NCBI GenBank assembly: GCA_031270395.1
Contig: JAISXU010000062.1
Location: forward strand, 1-42,002
Direction: 5' to 3'
Length of the DNA: 42,002 nucleotides
From: Oscillospiraceae bacterium
Lineage (GTDB): Bacteria > Bacillota > Clostridia > Oscillospirales > Oscillospiraceae
Shown here: one piece after another, positions 15,322 through 23,825 of the stretch
How positions within the stretch are numbered: position 1 is the first letter of the stretch
Layout of the letters: every line of letters begins with the position of its first letter
Position numbers and translations under genes: made by a program
Notes under the pieces: generated by a model
Told to the model about the DNA's origin: nothing
Seen by the model: only the letters and a program-made list of their open reading frames with translations
Database searches by the model: none

Positions 15322-15547
15322 GCGCAAGTGGTTGCGCGTGGGAGATGAGGCGTTTCCTCGTCCCTCGTCCTAAGCCGAAACGAAGCCCAACGAAGTGGGT
15401 TCGTTTCGGAGAGGACGAACGACGAAGCGGGAGAGCTTTCGGCTTTAGCCGGAAGCGAGCTTAGCGCAGTCCGTGAGGACGAAGCGCCGGCGTGTATACG
15501 CCTCAAGCCGTAACAAACGAAATTATTCAAAAAGGAGAGCACACGCA
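15322..15547 (+). ncRNA. Hairpin-rich 5' leader of buk
   Basis: The leader can fold into a chain of stems. GCGCAA/TTGCGC lies at 15322-15337. GATGAGG/CCTCGTC follows at about 15344-15361, with one G-U. The main arm runs from 15365 to 15418: TCGTCCT/AGGACGA outside, and CCGAAACGAA(G)CCCA/TGGGTTCGTTTCGG inside with a single bulge, about 21 pairs. GCTTTCGGC/GCCGGAAGC lies at 15435-15456, and GGCGT/ACGCC at 15489-15502. No terminator tail or known riboswitch core is recognised. It could be a regulatory leader or a nest of inserted palindromes. No gene is seen between 15198 and 15547. Confidence 0.4.
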
Positions 15548-16612
15548 TTGTACAGGATATTTGTCGTCAACATCGGATCGTCGTCCACAAAGGCCGCATA
15601 CTATGAGGATGAGACGTGCGTATTCAAGGAGAACATCACCCACCCGCTGGAGGAGACGGGAAAATACGCCGACGTCATGGAGCAAAAGGACTACAGGCGA
15701 TCCGTCATTGAGGAGTATATGCGCGGACGCGGACTCTCGCCGTCCGATATGGACGCGATAGTCAGCCGCGGGGGGCACACGGCGCCGCTCAAAAGCGGGG
15801 CGTTCCGCATAAACGCGCTCATGCTCGGCCAGATCGCGAGCGGCGCGTACGGGCGACACGCGGCCGACGTGGGGCCCGGCGTCGCGTTCGACATGTGCGC
15901 CGGACTAAAGGCGATCCCGCTCGTGGTTGATACGCCGTGTACCGACGAGTTCACACCCGTGGCAAAGCTGACGGGACACCCGCTGTTTCCCCGGCAGACG
16001 CGTTTCCACGCGCTGAGCCATAAGGCGACGGCGCGCAGATACGCGCGCGAGACGGGCGCCGGGTATGATGAGCTAAACCTCATAACCATCCACATGGGCG
16101 GCGGCATAACGCTCGCCGCGCACGAAAAGGGCGCAATGATCGACGGCAACAACGGCATTGAGGGAGAGGGGCCGTACTCCACGAACCGCTCCGGCGGTCT
16201 TTTGGCGCAGTCTGTCGTGGACGTGTGCTTTTCGGGCAAATATTCCAAAAAAGAGGTCTCCGAGATGATAAACGGCAAGGGGGGCCTTGTCGCGTATCTG
16301 GGCGAGAGCGACGTACTCACCGTCAAGGAGATGGCGAAATCCAATCCGGACGCGGCGCTGTACCTCGAGGGTATGCTGTATCAGACGTGCAAGGAGGCGG
16401 GAGCGCTGGCGGCCGCGCTGAGCGGCGCGGTAGACGCCGTGCTGGTCACGGGCGGCATGGCCTACGGCGAGGACATCGTTAAATACATATCCGACAGGCT
16501 CTCCTTCATCGCGAAGGTCAAGGCGTATCCGGGCGAGAACGAGATGGAATCGCTCGCGCTCGGCGCGCTGTCGGTACTGCGCGACCCGTCGCTGCTGCGG
16601 GAGATGGCGTAA
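15548..16612 (+). CDS. buk: Butyrate kinase
   Basis: Transfers phosphate from butyryl phosphate (or a similar short acyl phosphate) to ADP, giving ATP and the free acid. The 354-residue ASKHA-fold protein starts YRIFVVNIGSSSTKAAYYED and contains ITIHMGGGITLAAH and DAVLVTGGMAYG, typical of butyrate kinases. The TTG at 15548 is preferred: AAAGGAG lies ten bases upstream and the ATP-binding strand then sits at the very N-terminus. Its partner ptb lies downstream but is separated by a restriction-modification pair, and the order (buk before ptb) is the reverse of the common ptb-buk arrangement. Confidence 0.93.
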   Translation: MYRIFVVNIGSSSTKAAYYEDETCVFKENITHPLEETGKYADVMEQKDYRRSVIEEYMRGRGLSPSDMDAIVSRGGHTAPLKSGAFRINALMLGQIASGAYGRHAADVGPGVAFDMCAGLKAIPLVVDTPCTDEFTPVAKLTGHPLFPRQTRFHALSHKATARRYARETGAGYDELNLITIHMGGGITLAAHEKGAMIDGNNGIEGEGPYSTNRSGGLLAQSVVDVCFSGKYSKKEVSEMINGKGGLVAYLGESDVLTVKEMAKSNPDAALYLEGMLYQTCKEAGALAAALSGAVDAVLVTGGMAYGEDIVKYISDRLSFIAKVKAYPGENEMESLALGALSVLRDPSLLREMA

Positions 16613-16640
16613 AAAGCCAATAACAGGGAGGTCAATCTAT

Positions 16641-17540
16641 TTGAACACGGCGGAAACGATCTATGTCGAGTGTATGAAACAGTTCCCTGCAATTTTAAGT
16701 GACAGCGACTACCTCGACGTTGAATTAGGCGGACTATTTACGGCGTTGCTGCAAGGCGATTGCCTGAAAAGGCTCAGTGATATAGAGACGGATTCAATAA
16801 GCCTTATTCTGACTTCGCCTCCTTACGCCGACCAACGCAAAATGACCTACGGCGGAATACGTCCGGATAAATACGTCGAATGGTTCTTGCCGATAGCTGT
16901 TGAATTGAAACGCGTTTTACGCCAAGACGGAACATTTATTCTCAATATTAAGGAAAAAGCCGTAAACGGAGAACGGCACACCTATGTTATTGACTTAATA
17001 AAAGCCATGCGGGAGAAAGGTTGGCTGTGGACCGAAGAATACATTTGGCACAAAAAAAACAGTCATCCCGGGAAGTGGCCCAACCGTTTCAGGGACGGTT
17101 GGGAACGGCTTTTACAGTTTAATATCAGTAAGAAGTTTTTTATGAACCAGGAAGCGGTAATGATTCCTGTTGGAGATTGGAGTAGAACGCGTCTGGCGCA
17201 TCTGAGCGAAATTGATAAGCGAAGGGATGATTCTCGTGTAGGAAGCGGTTTTGGAAAGAACATTTCCAACTGGATAGGGCGTGATATGGTATACCCGAAC
17301 AATGTTTTATACTTAGCGCCTGAAGCAGGAAACAAAAAACACAGCGCGGCGTTTCCGGAAAGTCTGCCTGATTGGTTTATACGGCTGTTCACTAATTCAA
17401 ATGACGTGGTTTTGGACCCGTTTGTCGGATCGGGAACGACTTCCGTTGCGGCAAAGAGATTGGGCAGGAACAGCATAGGTATTGACATACTTGCCGAATA
17501 CATAGATATCGCACGAGAGAGGCTTGAGATAAATGGCTAA
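16641..17540 (+). CDS. Type II DNA methyltransferase, beta class (probably N4-cytosine)
   Basis: A 299-residue SAM-dependent methylase. The catalytic motif TSPPY is at 58-62, and the SAM-binding motif DPFVGSGTT follows near the C-terminus (about 258-266). This order defines the beta class, and SPPY rather than DPPY suggests cytosine-N4 methylation. A TTG start follows GGGAGG at 16626-16631 with nine-base spacing. It overlaps the endonuclease gene by eight bases. Base composition is clearly more AT-rich than the flanking buk and ptb, pointing to horizontal transfer. The recognition sequence cannot be read from the protein. Confidence 0.92.
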   Translation: MNTAETIYVECMKQFPAILSDSDYLDVELGGLFTALLQGDCLKRLSDIETDSISLILTSPPYADQRKMTYGGIRPDKYVEWFLPIAVELKRVLRQDGTFILNIKEKAVNGERHTYVIDLIKAMREKGWLWTEEYIWHKKNSHPGKWPNRFRDGWERLLQFNISKKFFMNQEAVMIPVGDWSRTRLAHLSEIDKRRDDSRVGSGFGKNISNWIGRDMVYPNNVLYLAPEAGNKKHSAAFPESLPDWFIRLFTNSNDVVLDPFVGSGTTSVAAKRLGRNSIGIDILAEYIDIARERLEING

Positions 17541-18288
17541 TATCGCGAACTTTGATTACCTCGGTCTTGATAAGTATATTCAGGAAGAACTGGTTGCTGA
17601 TTTCTACGGTAAGAGACTTGAAAAGCTTGACGGCGTCCGGCTCAATACTCTGCTAAAGCGGAAAAACCCATATTTATACCGTGCCAAAAATCTACAGACA
17701 GGGGAACATTTTGTAAGACAAATCCTTGACGCTTTTTTATCTTCAAGCGAAGAAACACAGTTCGGCGACCTCATGGAAAAATTGTCGATTCACATTTGCG
17801 GCGAAGTATTTGGGGGTAGAAAGTCTGCGGCTTCCAGTATCGACCTGGAATTTACGCGTGACGAGAAATATTACATCGTATCTGTAAAGAGCAGCCCGAA
17901 TTGGGGCAATAGCAGCCAAATAAGCAAAATGAAGGCGAATTTTACAACCGCTAAACGTATTCTTGGTACCAACAGCAGCATCCGAAACGTTATCGCGGTA
18001 AATGGTTGCTGTTTTGGAAAAGACGACGTTCCGGATAAAGGTGATTATCTCAAACTGTGCGGTCAGCGTTATTGGACGTTCATATCCGGAGACGAGGACT
18101 TATATTTAAAGATAATCAAACCGCTTGGTGATCAGGCAAAAGAAAAAGATGCCGGCTTTCAAACGCTATATGTTAAGCGGCTTAATGAGATGACCGCTGA
18201 CTTTCTTTCCCGCTTTTGCCCGGACGGGTTAATAGACTGGGAAATACTGGTGAAATATAACTCCGAAGCAAATATAAAGAGATTTTGA
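17533..18288 (+). CDS. Type II restriction endonuclease, PmeII/EcoO109I-like
   Basis: A 251-residue protein with a PD-(D/E)XK-like centre: D104 in SSIDLEF, then YYIVSVKSSPNWGNSSQ, with K119 as the likely catalytic lysine. The segments LLKRKNPYLYRAKN (about 40-53) and LDAFLSSSEETQFGD (65-79) recall the PmeII/EcoO109I group as I remember it; no search was possible. The residue two before K119 is Ser rather than Glu/Asp, so the metal site must use another acid or be altered. Overlap with the methylase gene and matching AT-rich composition support a single RM unit. The target site is unknown. Confidence 0.78.
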   Translation: MANIANFDYLGLDKYIQEELVADFYGKRLEKLDGVRLNTLLKRKNPYLYRAKNLQTGEHFVRQILDAFLSSSEETQFGDLMEKLSIHICGEVFGGRKSAASSIDLEFTRDEKYYIVSVKSSPNWGNSSQISKMKANFTTAKRILGTNSSIRNVIAVNGCCFGKDDVPDKGDYLKLCGQRYWTFISGDEDLYLKIIKPLGDQAKEKDAGFQTLYVKRLNEMTADFLSRFCPDGLIDWEILVKYNSEANIKRF

Positions 18289-18330
18289 CACATGAATCAC
18301 ATCAATACTATTATTAGAGGTGGTGTTATT

Positions 18331-19236
18331 TTGTTTAGTTCTTTCGCGGACATTTTATCGCATATCCGGTCGGCGGGCATCAGGAAAACCGCAGCCGTAG
18401 CGGCGGCGCACGACGACGACGTGCTGCGCAGCGCCGCCGAGGCGAGACGGCTCGGCATAATGGACTTTGTCCTCGTCGGGGAAAAGGAGAAGATTTCGGG
18501 GATACTCACGGGACTCGGCGAAAAGCCGGGCGACTGGGAGATCATCGACGAGGAAGACGAGTCAAAGTCGGCGGCGGCAGTCGCGAAAATGGTGGCCGAC
18601 GGGCGGGCGGACATGCCTGTAAAGGGCATACTGCACACGTCGGTCTATCTCAGGGCGCTTCTCAACAAGGAGATCGGATTGCTCGACAAAAAATCCCTGC
18701 TCAGTCAGGCGACGGTTTTCGAGGACAAAAACGCCGGGAAGCTCCGCCTCGTCACGGACTGCGTCATAAACGTCGCGCCCGACTACGACGCGAAATTCCA
18801 GATCGTCAAAAGCGCCGTGTCGCTCGCCCACAAGCTCGGAATACGCGAGCCGCGGGTCGCGGTCATAGCGCCCGTGGAGACGGTGAATCCAGCGATGCCG
18901 GAGTGCGTCGACGCGGCGATGCTGTCAAAGGCGTGCGAGCGCGGGCAGCTGCGCGGCTGTATAGTGGACGGGCCGCTGTCGCTCGACCTCGCGCTCTCCG
19001 AGGAGGCGGCCGTCACAAAGGGTGTTGGAGGCGAGGTAGCCGGACGCGCGGACATACTCGTCGTACCGAACCTCGTCACGGGCAACGTGCTGGACAAGGC
19101 CATCCGTCTGCTGGCGGGCTTCCAGACGGCGGGGGCGATACTCGGGGCAAGGATGCCGTTTATAGCGACGTCGCGCTCGGACAGCGCGCAGAACAAGCTG
19201 AACACCATTGCGGTGTCAATATTACAAGCGGAGTAA
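18331..19236 (+). CDS. ptb: Phosphate butyryltransferase
   Basis: Exchanges CoA for phosphate on butyryl-CoA or a related acyl-CoA, supplying the substrate of butyrate kinase. It has 301 residues of the phosphotransacetylase fold, ending in GAILGARMPFIATSRSDSAQNKLNTIAVS, a typical Ptb C-terminus. The TTG at 18331 is chosen because AGAGGTGG lies upstream and the protein length then fits. An ATG at 18292 has no ribosome site and would add 13 unrelated residues next to the RM gene end. It lies 16 bases before the SDR gene. Confidence 0.92.
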   Translation: MFSSFADILSHIRSAGIRKTAAVAAAHDDDVLRSAAEARRLGIMDFVLVGEKEKISGILTGLGEKPGDWEIIDEEDESKSAAAVAKMVADGRADMPVKGILHTSVYLRALLNKEIGLLDKKSLLSQATVFEDKNAGKLRLVTDCVINVAPDYDAKFQIVKSAVSLAHKLGIREPRVAVIAPVETVNPAMPECVDAAMLSKACERGQLRGCIVDGPLSLDLALSEEAAVTKGVGGEVAGRADILVVPNLVTGNVLDKAIRLLAGFQTAGAILGARMPFIATSRSDSAQNKLNTIAVSILQAE

Positions 19237-19251
19237 AGGGAGGCATCATAC

Positions 19252-19998
19252 ATGGGATTACACGACGGTAAAACAGCGATAGTGACGGGGTCGTCGCGGG
19301 GACTCGGCAGGGCGATGGCGAAGCGTCTGCTTGAGGAGGGCGCGAACGTCGTAGTGTCGGCGACGACGCAGGAGGGCGCGGAAAAGGCGGCGGACGAGCT
19401 GAGGGCGCAGACGGGCGGGAGCGTACTTCCTATCGCCTGCCAGATAACGAGCGGGGAGCACGTGTCGGCGCTCGTCGAAAGGACAGTCGCCAAATTCGGC
19501 GGGATCGACATACTGGTAAACAACGCGGGAATCACAAGGGATAAGTCCCTCATGAAGATGACGGAGGAGAGCTTCGACGCCGTCATCAACACCAATCTCA
19601 AGTCGGTCTTTCTGCTCACGCAGGCGGCGGCGAAGCACATGCGCGAGGCCGGATGGGGGCGCGTTATCAATATCACGTCCATGTCCGGGCAGATGGGCAA
19701 CTTCGGGCAGGTGAACTATTCGGCATCCAAAGCCGGCATCATCGGCATGACAAAGACGCTGGCCATAGAGCTCGGCCCGAAAAACATAACCGTCAACGCC
19801 GTGTCGCCCGGACTCATCGAGAGCGACATGACACAGGCCATGCCTAAGGAGGCGTACGACGCGAATATAGCCGCCATAGTGCTCCACCGCGTCGGCAAGC
19901 CGGAGGAGGTGGCCTCGCTCGTGTCGTATCTCGCATCGGAGGACGCCGGCTTCATAACGGGCGCGACTATCAACATAAACGGCGGGATGTACAGATAA
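19252..19998 (+). CDS. Short-chain dehydrogenase, FabG-like 3-oxoacyl reductase
   Basis: A classical SDR of 248 residues. It has the NADP(H)-binding TGSSRGLG (12-19), NNAG, the catalytic Ser in NITSMSG, and Y156-SASK160, ending SEDAGFITGATININGGMYR like FabG. Reduction of 3-oxoacyl-ACP or acetoacetyl-CoA is the likely reaction. In a cluster with thiolase and Ptb/Buk, acetoacetyl-CoA reduction is plausible, but a role in fatty-acid synthesis cannot be excluded. It follows ptb closely and shares its strand. Confidence 0.85.
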   Translation: MGLHDGKTAIVTGSSRGLGRAMAKRLLEEGANVVVSATTQEGAEKAADELRAQTGGSVLPIACQITSGEHVSALVERTVAKFGGIDILVNNAGITRDKSLMKMTEESFDAVINTNLKSVFLLTQAAAKHMREAGWGRVINITSMSGQMGNFGQVNYSASKAGIIGMTKTLAIELGPKNITVNAVSPGLIESDMTQAMPKEAYDANIAAIVLHRVGKPEEVASLVSYLASEDAGFITGATININGGMYR

Positions 19999-20025
19999 TT
20001 TGAATAAAAGAGAGGTAGTTGCAGT

Positions 20026-21438
20026 TTGAAAAGATTACAGAAAATCGGACTTATTCTCGCGATCGTAATCCTTGTCGGGACGTTTTTCATCCAGCCGACG
20101 GAGCTCCTGCCCTTAGCGGCGCGCAACACGCTCGGGCTCCTGCTCGCGGTGATAGTGCTGCTGGTCACCGAAGTATTCCCCATAGGCATAACGTGCCTTC
20201 TCACCATCACGCTGATGGTGCTGTTCAACTGTGCCCCCGGGGAGAGCGGAACCACGTCGGTGCCGTCCGTGCTGTCCGGGTACACGAACGCGACGCTGTT
20301 TTTCGTGCTCGCGTCGTTCGGCATATCGGAAACGCTGACCGTGCTCCCCCTCTCAAAGAGGCTGCTTCTAAAGCTGATGCGGACGTTCGGCAAGAACATC
20401 AATATGCTGCTGTTTGCCATCATGCTGTGCGTCGCGCTGCTCTCATCCGTCATATCGAACGTGGCGGCGGCGGCTGTGTTCATTCCGATCATCAACAGCT
20501 TTCTTGACATATATGAAGACAAAGACGAACGCAAGCGCACCGCGCGGTCTTACATGATAGCGCTGCCCATAGCCTCCATGATCGGCGGCATGATGACGCC
20601 GGCCGGCTCGTCCATAAATATGCTCGCGATCAGCCAACTGGAGTCGCTGGTCCCGGGCCTTCGCGTCAAGTTCGTCGATTGGATGCTGTTCGGCATACCG
20701 CTCGCCGCCGCGACGCTGCCGCTCGCGTGGCTCTTCTGCGTCAAGATCATGAAACCGGCGCCGATTTCACGGGATAAGATACAGCGGTACATAAACGACG
20801 TGGCGGTGAGAGAACCGCTGGGCAAAAAAGAGATATACGTTCTCGTTATCGTCGTGGCGATGATAGCTCTGTGGATACTGTCGTCGTGGTTCCCTGTGTT
20901 CAACGTGACGGTCGTCGCGCTCATCGGTCTGGCTCTGTTCTTCATACCCGGCTTTGAGATACTCACGTGGGAGAAATTCCGCCGCTGCGTGAGCTGGGAG
21001 GCGTTCTTCCTGATGGGTACCATGATCTCGTTCGGCGGCGTCATAAGGGCGTCGCATCTCAACGAGTGGATAGCGCAGGTCGTCTTCCCGTCCAGCTTCG
21101 GCGCTCCGGCGTTTCTCGCGGTGGCGCTCATCGCGTTCGTCACCTTCGTGCTGCTGATACCGATACCCGTCGCGCCCGCGCTCGTGACGATGCTGGCGGC
21201 GCCGCTCGTCGGGTTCGCGCAGACCGCCGGCATAAGCCCGTATATGCTGATGATCACTCTCGGGCTGATCGCCGCAAACTGCTATCTGCTTCCGCTGGAC
21301 ACCGTGCCGCTTATGACGTTCGCGACGGGTTCCTACGGAATGTTCGACATGCCCAAGGTCAGCGGGCCGATCCAAGTGTGCCTTATAGTCATTTCAGCCG
21401 TCTGGATACCTATTGCGACGATGCTGATTGGGGTATAA
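20026..21438 (+). CDS. DASS/SLC13-type anion permease
   Basis: A 470-residue membrane protein with about 11-12 hydrophobic segments. It belongs to the divalent-anion:sodium symporter group by its overall pattern: MMTPAGSSINMLA around residues 190-200, SNVAAAAVFIPI (about 147-158), and a C-terminal LPLDTVPLMTFATG. The substrate-contacting SNT motifs are changed (SNV in the first half), so the substrate is uncertain; a C4-dicarboxylate such as succinate is the usual guess. The start is TTG with AGAGG ten bases before. It lies between the SDR and thiolase genes, suggesting transport of a substrate or product of this pathway. Confidence 0.82.
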   Translation: MKRLQKIGLILAIVILVGTFFIQPTELLPLAARNTLGLLLAVIVLLVTEVFPIGITCLLTITLMVLFNCAPGESGTTSVPSVLSGYTNATLFFVLASFGISETLTVLPLSKRLLLKLMRTFGKNINMLLFAIMLCVALLSSVISNVAAAAVFIPIINSFLDIYEDKDERKRTARSYMIALPIASMIGGMMTPAGSSINMLAISQLESLVPGLRVKFVDWMLFGIPLAAATLPLAWLFCVKIMKPAPISRDKIQRYINDVAVREPLGKKEIYVLVIVVAMIALWILSSWFPVFNVTVVALIGLALFFIPGFEILTWEKFRRCVSWEAFFLMGTMISFGGVIRASHLNEWIAQVVFPSSFGAPAFLAVALIAFVTFVLLIPIPVAPALVTMLAAPLVGFAQTAGISPYMLMITLGLIAANCYLLPLDTVPLMTFATGSYGMFDMPKVSGPIQVCLIVISAVWIPIATMLIGV

Positions 21439-21465
21439 AATAATTTTTTTGGAGGTATTTACAAA

Positions 21466-22686
21466 ATGAGCAGGAAAATAGTCATCACAAGCGCTGTGCG
21501 CACGCCGGTCGGGGCGTTTTTGGGCGGGCTGAAGACCGTGCCCGTGCAAAATCTGTGCGCGCAGGTATTGCGTGAGGCCGCCTCGCGCAGCAATCTCGGG
21601 GACAAGGACATCGACGACGTCGTCGTAGGGCACGTCATATCATCCGCCGACACGGGGAATCTCGCGCGCCACGCCGCGCTGCTGGCGGGCTTTGACCTCG
21701 ACACGCCGGGTTACACCGTCAACCGCATATGCGGCTCCGGCATACAGGCAGTCGTGTCGGCGGCGCAGGAGCTTCGCGACAACGAGGATCTTGAGATCGT
21801 GCTCGCGGCCGGTGCGGAGAGCCTGTCGCGCGTGCCCTATTATCTGCCGCTGTCCGCGCGGTACGACGGGCTTAAAAACGGCACGAAGCAGCTATTGTGC
21901 TCCAACGACGAGTACACGAAAAACGCGCAGCCGCCGAAGGATTACGCGGATATCGACTCGATGGGCATCACGGCAGAGAATATCGTGGAAAAATATTCCA
22001 TCCCGCGCGAGGATCAGGATAGGTTCGCGTACGACAGCCAGATGAAGTGCAAGCGCGCCGTGGAGAGCGGTCGCTTCGCCGAGGAGATCATACCCGTCGA
22101 GGTCAAGTCGCGCAAGGAGACCGTTATAGTCGAGCGCGACGAGCACCCGCGCCCGAACACGACGCTCGAGGCGCTCGCAAAGCTCAAACCCGCGTTCAAG
22201 CAGGGCGGAACGGTTACGGCGGGCAACAGCTCCGGCATGAACGACGCCGCGGCCTGCGTCGTCGTGATGACCGAGGACAAGTGCCGCGCGCTCGGGCTGA
22301 CGCCGATGGCGTACGTGGAGCAGTATTCGATAACGGCGCTCGACCCGCGCATAATGGGCATGGGCCCGGTGAACGCCATAGGCAAGCTGCTGAAAAAGAC
22401 CGGACTCACGCTTGACGACATCGGACATCTGGAGATAAACGAGGCGTTCGCCGGACAGGTTCTCGGATGCTGCAAGGAGCTTGGCAACTACATAGGCACG
22501 CCGCTGTATTCGCGCCTCAACCCGAACGGCGGCGCGTGCGCGCTGGGCCATCCGCTCGGCATGACGGGCGTGCGCCTCGTGACTACTGTCTGCCACGAGT
22601 TTAAGCATAACGACGCGAAATACGGCATAGCCAGCGCGTGCATAGGCGCCGGACAGGGCATCGCGCTCCTGCTGAGAAGACCGTAA
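21466..22686 (+). CDS. Acetyl-CoA C-acetyltransferase (thiolase)
   Basis: Condenses two acetyl-CoA to acetoacetyl-CoA, or cleaves 3-ketoacyl-CoA. The 406-residue protein has the full thiolase set: nucleophile C89 in NRICGSGIQA, NEAFAGQ, H362 in ALGHPLG, and C392 in ACIGAGQG. It starts with GGAGG nine bases before its ATG. The neighbouring 3-hydroxyacyl-CoA dehydrogenase and Ptb/Buk argue for the biosynthetic direction in butyrate-type fermentation. Chain-length preference cannot be read directly. Confidence 0.94.
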   Translation: MSRKIVITSAVRTPVGAFLGGLKTVPVQNLCAQVLREAASRSNLGDKDIDDVVVGHVISSADTGNLARHAALLAGFDLDTPGYTVNRICGSGIQAVVSAAQELRDNEDLEIVLAAGAESLSRVPYYLPLSARYDGLKNGTKQLLCSNDEYTKNAQPPKDYADIDSMGITAENIVEKYSIPREDQDRFAYDSQMKCKRAVESGRFAEEIIPVEVKSRKETVIVERDEHPRPNTTLEALAKLKPAFKQGGTVTAGNSSGMNDAAACVVVMTEDKCRALGLTPMAYVEQYSITALDPRIMGMGPVNAIGKLLKKTGLTLDDIGHLEINEAFAGQVLGCCKELGNYIGTPLYSRLNPNGGACALGHPLGMTGVRLVTTVCHEFKHNDAKYGIASACIGAGQGIALLLRRP

Positions 22687-22708
22687 TACAATCGGAGGAA
22701 TACAACAT

Positions 22709-23815
22709 ATGTCATATAAAATAGGGGTTCTCGGGACCGGCGTCATGGGCGGCGGGATCGCACGCGCGCTGGCGCAAAGCGGGATTGACGTGCTTTTTTG
22801 CAATGTGCGTCCCGGCAGCGTGGAGCGCGGATACGCGAAGGTTGAGGCCGCGCTTCGCAAGTCGGCCGAGCGCGGGTTTATAACGCAGGAGCAGCTTGAT
22901 GCGACGCTTTCCCGTATAACGCCCGTCAATACATACGAGGCGCTCGCCGGTACGGACATGGTCATAGAGGCCATTTATGAGGAGCGCGACGTCAAAGAGG
23001 AGTCGTTCCGCGCGTTGGGCGGCGTCTGCCCGGAAAAGACCGTGCTCGCGACTAATACGTCAAGCCTGTACGTGCGCGACATCGCCGCCGTCACGCGGTT
23101 TCCGGAGCGCGTCATAGGCACGCACTACTTCTTCCCGTCCGACCGCAACAAGCTGGTGGAAATAATCCCGCACGCGGGCACCAGCGACGCGGCGCTCGCT
23201 CTCGCGCGCGAGATCGCCGCCCTGCACGGCAAGACGGCGATAACCGTGAGCGATTCGCCGGGCTTCGTCGTCAACAGGATATTCATACCGTACTACGTAC
23301 ACTCAATACGTATGCTGGAGCGCGGATTGGGAAATATTCCCACAATCGACGCCGCCGAGAAAAAGGCTTTCGGGATACCGATGGGCGCGTTTGAGGTTAT
23401 GAACGTGACCGGCGTGCCGATAGCCGCGCACTCCGCCGATACGCTTGGCGTGGAGTTCTCGGAGTTCTACTCGACGCCCGCATTGCTGCGCAAAACCATT
23501 GACGAGGGGCGCGAGTGGGACCTCGCCGGCGATATAGACGAGTCAAAATTCCCCGCGATAACCGATTATATTTGCGGTGTGACACTCGGCGTCGCGGCGC
23601 AGCTCGTCGGGAGCGGAGTAGCCAACGTCCGCGATACGGATCTTGGCGTCGAGCTCGGTCTTCGCTGGCGCGTCGGGCCGTTCAAGCTGATAAACGAGCT
23701 CGGAGTTAAGAGGGCGCTGGAGCTCGTGGAAGCCGTCAGCGCCGCGAACGCGGGCTTCGATGTGCCGGAGCTGCTGAAAACACAGGCGGCAAGCGGCAAG
23801 CCTTTTGATGTATAG
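22709..23815 (+). CDS. 3-hydroxyacyl-CoA dehydrogenase, long two-lobe form
   Basis: NAD-binding GTGVMGGGIARALA (9-22) opens a Rossmann domain, with the catalytic histidine in GTHYFFP. A 3HCDH domain follows (SPGFVVNRI...GIPMGAFEVMNVTG), then a second, weaker 3HCDH-like lobe (LGLRWRVGPFKLINELG). At 368 residues it is about 85 longer than common butyrate-pathway Hbd enzymes (~282). The HFFNP motif is changed to HYFFPSDRN. Reduction of acetoacetyl-CoA to 3-hydroxybutyryl-CoA is the simplest role beside thiolase. Crotonase and butyryl-CoA dehydrogenase genes are not in the window. Confidence 0.88.
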   Translation: MSYKIGVLGTGVMGGGIARALAQSGIDVLFCNVRPGSVERGYAKVEAALRKSAERGFITQEQLDATLSRITPVNTYEALAGTDMVIEAIYEERDVKEESFRALGGVCPEKTVLATNTSSLYVRDIAAVTRFPERVIGTHYFFPSDRNKLVEIIPHAGTSDAALALAREIAALHGKTAITVSDSPGFVVNRIFIPYYVHSIRMLERGLGNIPTIDAAEKKAFGIPMGAFEVMNVTGVPIAAHSADTLGVEFSEFYSTPALLRKTIDEGREWDLAGDIDESKFPAITDYICGVTLGVAAQLVGSGVANVRDTDLGVELGLRWRVGPFKLINELGVKRALELVEAVSAANAGFDVPELLKTQAASGKPFDV

Positions 23816-23825
23816 ATAGGTCTGT

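Noticed and set aside
15473-15547. N-terminal extension of butyrate kinase from an upstream start at 15473
   Set aside because: The added 25 residues are Arg/Lys-rich and derive from the structured leader; the TTG at 15548 has the ribosome site and the conserved N-terminus.
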